DNA from: Streptomyces sp. NBC_01481
GTDB lineage: Bacteria; Actinomycetota; Actinomycetes; Streptomycetales; Streptomycetaceae
DNA: 64,000 bases
Direction of reading: 5' to 3'
Assembly (NCBI RefSeq): GCF_026339995.1
Contig: NZ_JAPEPT010000005.1
Span: 620,001-684,000, forward strand
Part shown: piece after piece, positions 59,249-64,000 of the stretch
How positions within the stretch are numbered: position 1 is the first letter of the stretch
How the letters are laid out: each line of letters opens with the position of its first letter
Translations under genes and position numbers: made by a program
The notes under the pieces: generated by a model
Seen by the model: the letters and a program-made list of their open reading frames with translations, nothing else
Told to the model about the DNA's origin: nothing
Databases searched by the model: none

Positions 59249-61135
59249 TCAATGAATCTCAGCATGGGCGACTGATCGCCCCGCTACCCGCACGAGGGTG
59301 CGTAGTTTGGCTCGTGTCTCCGGGTCGGTCGAGTAGATGACTGTGCCCACCATGCCGCGTGTCAACAGCACTTTGTATGTGTTGCGGATCAGACGTGCCA
59401 CATCGAGATGTGACGGGATCTTCTTGGTCAGTGCCGGATCTTTGGAAGCCGTGCGGTCTATGACCCATCGGCAGTCCCGCCACACCAGGTCGGGGCCGAG
59501 GATCACTCCGCTCCAGTCGTACTCGAAGCCCTGTGCCGTGTAGACGCAACCAATCTGGCCGAATCCGGCCGGGTCGGTAGCCCAAAGGGCCGAAGGTGGA
59601 GCACCCATCACGGATCGCTCGCCCTTGATGTTCCACGGTCGGGCCCAGTCGCCGATCCGTACGTCCGTCGGCAGCGGCTTTCCCTGCTTCGCTTCCGACC
59701 ACTTCCAGCAGAAGCCCGCAGATATCCGGGCCCGATACCCCATTGACTGGCGTTCCTGCAGAACCGCCTCCAACTCCTGAGGTGATTCGACGATCTCCAG
59801 TTGCATCCGGCCATCCGGCTCCCACTCCACCGGGCCGCCGTCCTCAAGCCCCAGCAGGCGCAAGACCCACCGAAGGTAGGCGTCGCTGCCACCGCACCGG
59901 AACTGGCTGTCCAGCTCCACCACACGGCAGCCCAGGCCCTTGTCCGCCGCCGCAGCCTTGATGTCCTCCACGGTGCCCATCTCACCCGGGCGTACAACCT
60001 GGTGCTGGTCCAGAAGGAACACCGGCACCCGAGCGACATCGATCAGTTCCTCGATCTGCCGCTTCCCGGTGCGCTGTGTGGCCGGCGTGAAGCGACTTGC
60101 GGAGGTTTCGCGGATGCGGTGAGCCTCATCGCAGACCAGTACATCCAGACTGTTGCGCTTCGCTGTAACGAAGCTGTTGAAGTACTTGAAGAGCTCCCGC
60201 ACCTCGGGCTTTCGGACGCCCGTGACCTTGCGCATGGTCTTGGTGAACGACTGTGAGCCGGTAGCGTGCAGAGCTGGGATACCACGCCGGTACAGGTCGC
60301 CCAGCAGGGACAGTGCAATGACGCTCTTGCCCGTTCCAGGGCCGCCGCTGACAACCACGACTTCCTTGTGGTTCGACTCGTGAGCCCGCTGGACGGCCTT
60401 CAGGACAATCTCGTACGCGACCCGCTGCTCATCGAGAAGTGTGAACTGTTCGCGCTCTCGAATCTCCTGAGCCGCAACACTCATCAACTGCTTCGAGGGC
60501 TGAACCTTTGCGGTGAGCAACTCGTCGGCCGCGTCAGCACCGGGTACGGGGGCCAGTTTCGCTTGTAGATACGCAAGGAACGCTCCCCGCCGGTCAGCGG
60601 TGAACATCCGCCCGCGCTCGGTCTGCTCGACCTCGTTCAGTCCGACGACGCCGAACTCTGTCGCGTTATGCAGATACGCAACACCTGAGATCTGCCTCGG
60701 GTTCCGTGCCAGAGCTCCGTTGAACGCGACCAGATAGTCGCAGTAGCCGCGTACCTGCTCAACGGGGTTCAGTCTGGGGTACCCATCGATGCGGCACAGA
60801 AGAGGCTCATCCTCGTCGGGGTGCGCCTCACTCCACTGCTTGAGCTCCACAACCACGTACGACGGTTTCTGCGTCCGGGGATGGACGCCGGCCAGTACCG
60901 CATCAGCACGCTTGCTGGTTAGCGGCAGCCCGTACTCAAGGAGTACTTCGACCTGATCGAGCCCGGCATCGAGCAACGCGTCGGTCAGTGCCGGGATGCT
61001 GCGCTCCCACGAACGCACCTCGGAGGGGCCTGGCCTGTACCCATGAGCGCGGACGAACTGTTCGGTCAGATGCAGAGCCAGCGATCCCTCGAGGTGGCGG
61101 GCGGCAACCGCAGCGGCGGAGTCGCGGAACAGCAA
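59249..61135 (-). CDS. Nuclease-like domain plus DUF2075/Schlafen-type helicase protein (copy A)
   Basis: 628 residues. TTG at 61135 was chosen because GGGGG lies six bases upstream, and because the paralog shows the same layout. Residues 60-110 or so hold a PD-(D/E)XK-like pattern (RADAVLAGVHPRTQKPSYVVVELKQ). The DUF2075 helicase starts about 230: Walker A SGGPGTGKS (264-271), VLVCDEAHRIRE (336-339), and SQFRCGGSDAYLRWVL. The C-terminus has VYTAQGFEYDWSGVILGPDLVW and YKVLLTRGMVGTVIY. Such proteins occur in phage-defence loci. A paralog follows upstream on the same strand. Confidence 0.88.
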   Translation of the reverse strand: MLFRDSAAAVAARHLEGSLALHLTEQFVRAHGYRPGPSEVRSWERSIPALTDALLDAGLDQVEVLLEYGLPLTSKRADAVLAGVHPRTQKPSYVVVELKQWSEAHPDEDEPLLCRIDGYPRLNPVEQVRGYCDYLVAFNGALARNPRQISGVAYLHNATEFGVVGLNEVEQTERGRMFTADRRGAFLAYLQAKLAPVPGADAADELLTAKVQPSKQLMSVAAQEIREREQFTLLDEQRVAYEIVLKAVQRAHESNHKEVVVVSGGPGTGKSVIALSLLGDLYRRGIPALHATGSQSFTKTMRKVTGVRKPEVRELFKYFNSFVTAKRNSLDVLVCDEAHRIRETSASRFTPATQRTGKRQIEELIDVARVPVFLLDQHQVVRPGEMGTVEDIKAAAADKGLGCRVVELDSQFRCGGSDAYLRWVLRLLGLEDGGPVEWEPDGRMQLEIVESPQELEAVLQERQSMGYRARISAGFCWKWSEAKQGKPLPTDVRIGDWARPWNIKGERSVMGAPPSALWATDPAGFGQIGCVYTAQGFEYDWSGVILGPDLVWRDCRWVIDRTASKDPALTKKIPSHLDVARLIRNTYKVLLTRGMVGTVIYSTDPETRAKLRTLVRVAGRSVAHAEIH

Positions 61136-61164
61136 GGAATGCCCCCAGGCAGCACGAAGCAGCG

Positions 61165-61209
61165 CGTGCGGGTGGGGGCATGTCCTGAAACGGAAGCCCG
61201 GCGGGCCGC
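61165..61209 (-). repeat. Conserved upstream segment of DUF2075 copy A
   Basis: 45 bases that are nearly identical to 63268-63313, lying at the same distance from both paralogous genes. Reading frames relative to the genes differ between copies, so this is non-coding conservation, probably a shared promoter or regulator site carried along by the duplication. The block contains GGTGGGGGCATGTCC. Confidence 0.65.
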
Positions 61210-61269
61210 ATTGACGATTCCTCAGATGCTATCGAAGGGGAACCGTCGCCCTCTGGCGGGATCACGACA

Positions 61270-63240
61270 TCACTGTTTGAGGATCTTCCGCATCGGCCTC
61301 GGCAGCGGATGGGTTACCGAGTTGATGACATACCCGCGCAGGGCGTCTCGCGTGTCCTTGTCCGTCGCGTAGAGAACGACGCCCATGATGCCGCGGGTCA
61401 GCAGCACGTGATACGCATTGCGAATGCATCGCACGATGTCGGCCTGATCGATGCTCTTCTTGCGAAGCTCCGGATCACAGGTTGCGGGCCGCTGCACGGT
61501 GAACCTGTCGTCCTCCCAGACCAGATCAGGGCCGATGATCACACCTACCCAGTCGAACTCGAAGGTCTGGGCTGTGTAAACGCAACCGATCTGGCCGGTG
61601 CCCCGGGGATCCGTGGCCCAGAAGTCGGCGTCCGGTGCGTCGGGTACCGCGTATCCGGCCTTGACGTTCCACGGGCGTTGCCAGCCTTCAATGTCCACGT
61701 CCTGGACCAGATTGCCCTCATCGTCCGGAGCGCTCCAGGGCCAGCAGAAGCCTGCCACCATGCGCGTGCTGGCGCCCTCCAGCCTGCGCTCCTCGAGGAA
61801 GGACTCCATCTCTTGCGGCGACTCCGCCAGCTGGACCTGCATGCGCCCATCGGGCACCCAAGCCTGAGGCGTGTGCGTATCGACGCTCAGCAGCTTGAGC
61901 ACCCAGTCACGGAAGTAGGCGCTTCCCTGAGCACGGAACATTCCGCCGAGGTCGATGACGGTGTACTTGTGGCCGAGCGCCTCCGCCCGCTTCGCGAGGT
62001 GCTCGGCAGTTCCGACTTCTTCAGGCCGCAGCGACTGCCAGTCGTCGAGCAGAAAGACGGGAACCCGCGCGGCCTCGATGATCTCGTCAGCCTGCGGACG
62101 CGGATTCTCCCGTTCCTCCTTCGGTGTGTACCGGTCGATGGAGTGGCGGCGAATGCGGTGCGCTTCGTCGCAGATCACCACGTCGCAACTGTCCGGTGGC
62201 AGCTTCTTCAGCTGGTTGAAATACGTGAACAGCCTGGTTGCTTCCTTGTCGAGCTTGCCCTTCTGGCCACGTGGCGCGTCGCGCGCGTAAGTCTCGCGCA
62301 GGGTCAGAGTGAGCGCTTTCGCCCCTGAAGCATGAATGACGTCCCAGCCGGCCAGCTCGAGCGTGCGTCGCAGCTCCAGAGCGATGGCACTCTTGCCGCT
62401 GCCCGGCCCGCCACGGACGATGATGACTTCCTTGGAACCGCCGTCCCGGACACGCTGCACCGCCTCGTGGACGTCCTGGTGCGCCATCTCCTGCTCATCG
62501 AGAAGGTGGAAACGCTCGGGCTTCCCCATCCGCGCCGTCAGGTTCACATCCGTGATCTTGGGTGGCTCGTACTCTGCGGAATCGATGAGCGCCTGTGCCG
62601 CTTCTCCGCCGGGCTTCGGCGCCAGACGGGCACCAAGCAGCTTCCGGAAGGGCTCGAGCCGGTCCATGGTGTACAGCCTGCCGTGGTCGCTCGCTGGAAG
62701 CTCGAAGAGTTCGTGTACGTCCTCGTCGTGCGCGTTGTGCATGAGGACAGCCCCGACGACCCGCTCCGGCCTTCCGCGCAGGACAGCCTTGCTCTCCATC
62801 AAGTACTGGCAGTACTTCTGAACCTGCCGGACCGGATGCAGTTTCCACTTCTCGTACCCGAGGTCGACGGCCACCGAGCGTTCCGGGTGTACCGAGGCGG
62901 TGCGCTGCTGCTTCAGTTCGACCAGTACGTACGAGGGCTCGCCGCTTCCGGGATGCACGCCGGCCAGCAGCACATCCACATCCGCATCGGTGTGCGGCAG
63001 GCCGAACTCGATGATTACCTCGACCTGGCCGAGCCCACGGTCGCCGAGTGCGGTGATCACGACGGGCAGGCTGTTCTCCCACGCCTCGACCCAGGAAGCC
63101 GCAGGTTCCTTCTTCTGCTTGTGGCCTTGCTTGTACGCCTGGATCAGGCGTTCGGTCAGCGGGCGATGAACCATCCCCGGTTGCCGCCTGATCTCTTCGA
63201 CCAGCGCGGACACAGACTCCCGGAGCAGATACGACGGCAA
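61270..63240 (-). CDS. Nuclease-like domain plus DUF2075/Schlafen-type helicase protein (copy B)
   Basis: 656 residues from TTG at 63240, with GGGGGAAG upstream; an in-frame GTG at 63258 is an alternative. Same architecture as copy A: VDVLLAGVHPGSGEPSYVLVELKQQ (nuclease-like), Walker A RGGPGSGKSA, VVICDEAHRIRRH, DWQSLRPEEVG, LGGMFRAQGSAYFRDW, VYTAQTFEFDWVGVIIGPDLVW and YHVLLTRGIMGVVLYATDKD. Identity to copy A looks moderate, so the duplication is old or the genes are under divergent selection. It is divergent from the NERD gene at 63472. Confidence 0.88.
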   Translation of the reverse strand: MPSYLLRESVSALVEEIRRQPGMVHRPLTERLIQAYKQGHKQKKEPAASWVEAWENSLPVVITALGDRGLGQVEVIIEFGLPHTDADVDVLLAGVHPGSGEPSYVLVELKQQRTASVHPERSVAVDLGYEKWKLHPVRQVQKYCQYLMESKAVLRGRPERVVGAVLMHNAHDEDVHELFELPASDHGRLYTMDRLEPFRKLLGARLAPKPGGEAAQALIDSAEYEPPKITDVNLTARMGKPERFHLLDEQEMAHQDVHEAVQRVRDGGSKEVIIVRGGPGSGKSAIALELRRTLELAGWDVIHASGAKALTLTLRETYARDAPRGQKGKLDKEATRLFTYFNQLKKLPPDSCDVVICDEAHRIRRHSIDRYTPKEERENPRPQADEIIEAARVPVFLLDDWQSLRPEEVGTAEHLAKRAEALGHKYTVIDLGGMFRAQGSAYFRDWVLKLLSVDTHTPQAWVPDGRMQVQLAESPQEMESFLEERRLEGASTRMVAGFCWPWSAPDDEGNLVQDVDIEGWQRPWNVKAGYAVPDAPDADFWATDPRGTGQIGCVYTAQTFEFDWVGVIIGPDLVWEDDRFTVQRPATCDPELRKKSIDQADIVRCIRNAYHVLLTRGIMGVVLYATDKDTRDALRGYVINSVTHPLPRPMRKILKQ

Positions 63241-63267
63241 GAACTTCCCCCATGGCACGCGAAATCT

Positions 63268-63313
63268 CGTGCGGGTGGAGGCATGTCCGGGAAGCGGAAG
63301 CCTGGCGGGCCGC
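63268..63313 (-). repeat. Conserved upstream segment of DUF2075 copy B
   Basis: 46 bases almost identical to 61165-61209, including GGTGGAGGCATGTCC and GCGGGCCGC. It lies about 30 bases upstream of the gene start, as in copy A. The remaining bases to 63471 contain no recognised gene. Confidence 0.65.
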
Positions 63314-63471
63314 GACAACAAGCGAACGCTAGCGCGAACTCGAGGCGAGGGAGTGGGAATGCGCCAAGGAATCCGCGCAGGCATTCCAGGACATGGAGGA
63401 TTCTCTGCACGGTAAGGTCGACCAGGGATTTTGCACTCGGAGCAGGCGATGGACACCGCGGAGGTCGGACC

Positions 63472-64000
63472 GTGACGGCAGCAGGAACGTCCTCGGCCCC
63501 CAAGCCCGGACCGCCGCCCAGGCCCGAGAACCAGTGGAACCAGGAGCGCCCCTCCCCATACGCCTGGGAGCAAGACGCCCTCGACCACATCCGCCGTCTG
63601 ATGCCGCCCGCCGAGCCCTACCGTGCCTGGGCGACCTTCTCCTTCACCGCGCAGTCCGGCCGAATCAACGAGTGCGACCTCCTGATCGCGGTACCCGCAG
63701 GGCTCTACCTCGTCGAGATCAAGAGCCACCCGGGCAGGCTGGAGAACTCCGGATCGACCTGGAATTTCCACGGCCCCGACCGGACGCGAACCATCAGCAA
63801 CCCGCTGCACTTCAACGACGCCAAGGCGAAGGATCTCAAGAGCCAGCTCCAGTGGGCTGCCCGCAAGCTGCGCCTGAACGACCGCGCACTGCCCCGCATC
63901 GAACCGGCCGTCTTCCTCTCGGCGACGGACCTGGAGAGTCACCTCGACGACATTCAGCGGGTCCGTGTCTTCGGCCGGGACGACGGTGCGAGCGGACTGG
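63472..64000 (+). CDS. NERD-domain protein, PglW-like (C-terminus outside window)
   Basis: GTG at 63472 with GGAGGTC upstream; at least 176 residues are in the window and no stop is reached. The N-terminus has a proline-rich opening and then the NERD nuclease-like domain: YRAWATFSFTAQSGRINECDLLIAVPAGLYLVEIKSHPG, with the E...D...EIK pattern of PD-(D/E)XK folds and a following SNPLHFNDAKAKDLKSQL. This matches the start of PglW-type kinases of BREX-like phage-defence systems. The kinase part would lie beyond the edge, so the name is provisional. Confidence 0.7.
   Translation, partial: MTAAGTSSAPKPGPPPRPENQWNQERPSPYAWEQDALDHIRRLMPPAEPYRAWATFSFTAQSGRINECDLLIAVPAGLYLVEIKSHPGRLENSGSTWNFHGPDRTRTISNPLHFNDAKAKDLKSQLQWAARKLRLNDRALPRIEPAVFLSATDLESHLDDIQRVRVFGRDDGASGL

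Overview
The window comes from a high-GC actinomycete, almost certainly a Streptomyces. Base composition is about 70% or more G+C with strong third-position GC. GTG and TTG starts are common, genes often overlap by ATGA or GTGA, and many families are typical of the genus (DUF397 with an XRE regulator, LAATG surface protein, bL37, split LigD plus Ku, TTG-started lipoprotein). No tRNA, rRNA or CRISPR array was seen. All calls are by reading alone; no database search was run.

Layout. 1-6.7 kb: the partial gene of a DegT-type aminotransferase, a PrpR-like regulator, an enolase-superfamily enzyme, a TetR regulator, and two divergent diiron proteins (AurF-like and ferritin-like). 6.7-9.2 kb: a scarred accessory patch. 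A 182-bp internally deleted IS630-type element and a second IS630 end flank a low-GC segment with a secreted ricin-fold lectin and a CDP-alcohol phosphatidyltransferase, followed by a broken leucine-rich-repeat-variant gene. 9.3-15.4 kb (minus strand): TTG-started lipoprotein, sensor kinase without a response regulator, FtsW/RodA, class B PBP and an amidase, probably a cell-wall operon. 15.4-19.2 kb: zinc ribbon, HEAT-repeat, NERD-like and NTF2-like proteins. 19.2-22.1 kb: an NHEJ set (LigD ligase and LigD polymerase as separate genes, divergent from Ku). 22.3-23.8 kb: TetR regulator with twin operators and its divergent SRPBCC/DUF2867 target.

23.8-38.3 kb is a cobalamin (corrin ring) cluster: cobL, cobM, then cbiD, cobK, cobIJ, cobH, cobG, and cobN under a cobalamin riboswitch. 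A 3-kb island (26.05-29.05 kb) splits it. The island carries a serine-recombinase fragment, an XRE-TPR regulator, four very small proteins and a DUF397 protein.

38.4-54.6 kb is the most unusual part. It is a one-directional run of twelve genes: an uncharacterised protein, PstC, PstA, three PstS-like proteins (two membrane-anchored), a WxL-like surface protein, a DUF916 (WxL-interacting) fusion protein, an LAATG sortase substrate, an Ig-like secreted protein, a sortase-fold protein that lacks the catalytic His and Cys, and PstB. Four of these share one about 115-residue module. I propose that this is a surface complex built on a Pst-type ABC transporter.

54.9-58.3 kb (minus strand): a sulfur-oxidation set (sulfurtransferase, persulfide dioxygenase-rhodanese, sulfite oxidase). 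58.3-59.2 kb: small genes, including ribosomal protein bL37. 59.2-64 kb: what looks like the edge of a defence island, with two paralogous nuclease-DUF2075 helicase proteins and the start of a NERD-domain (PglW-like) protein that runs off the window.
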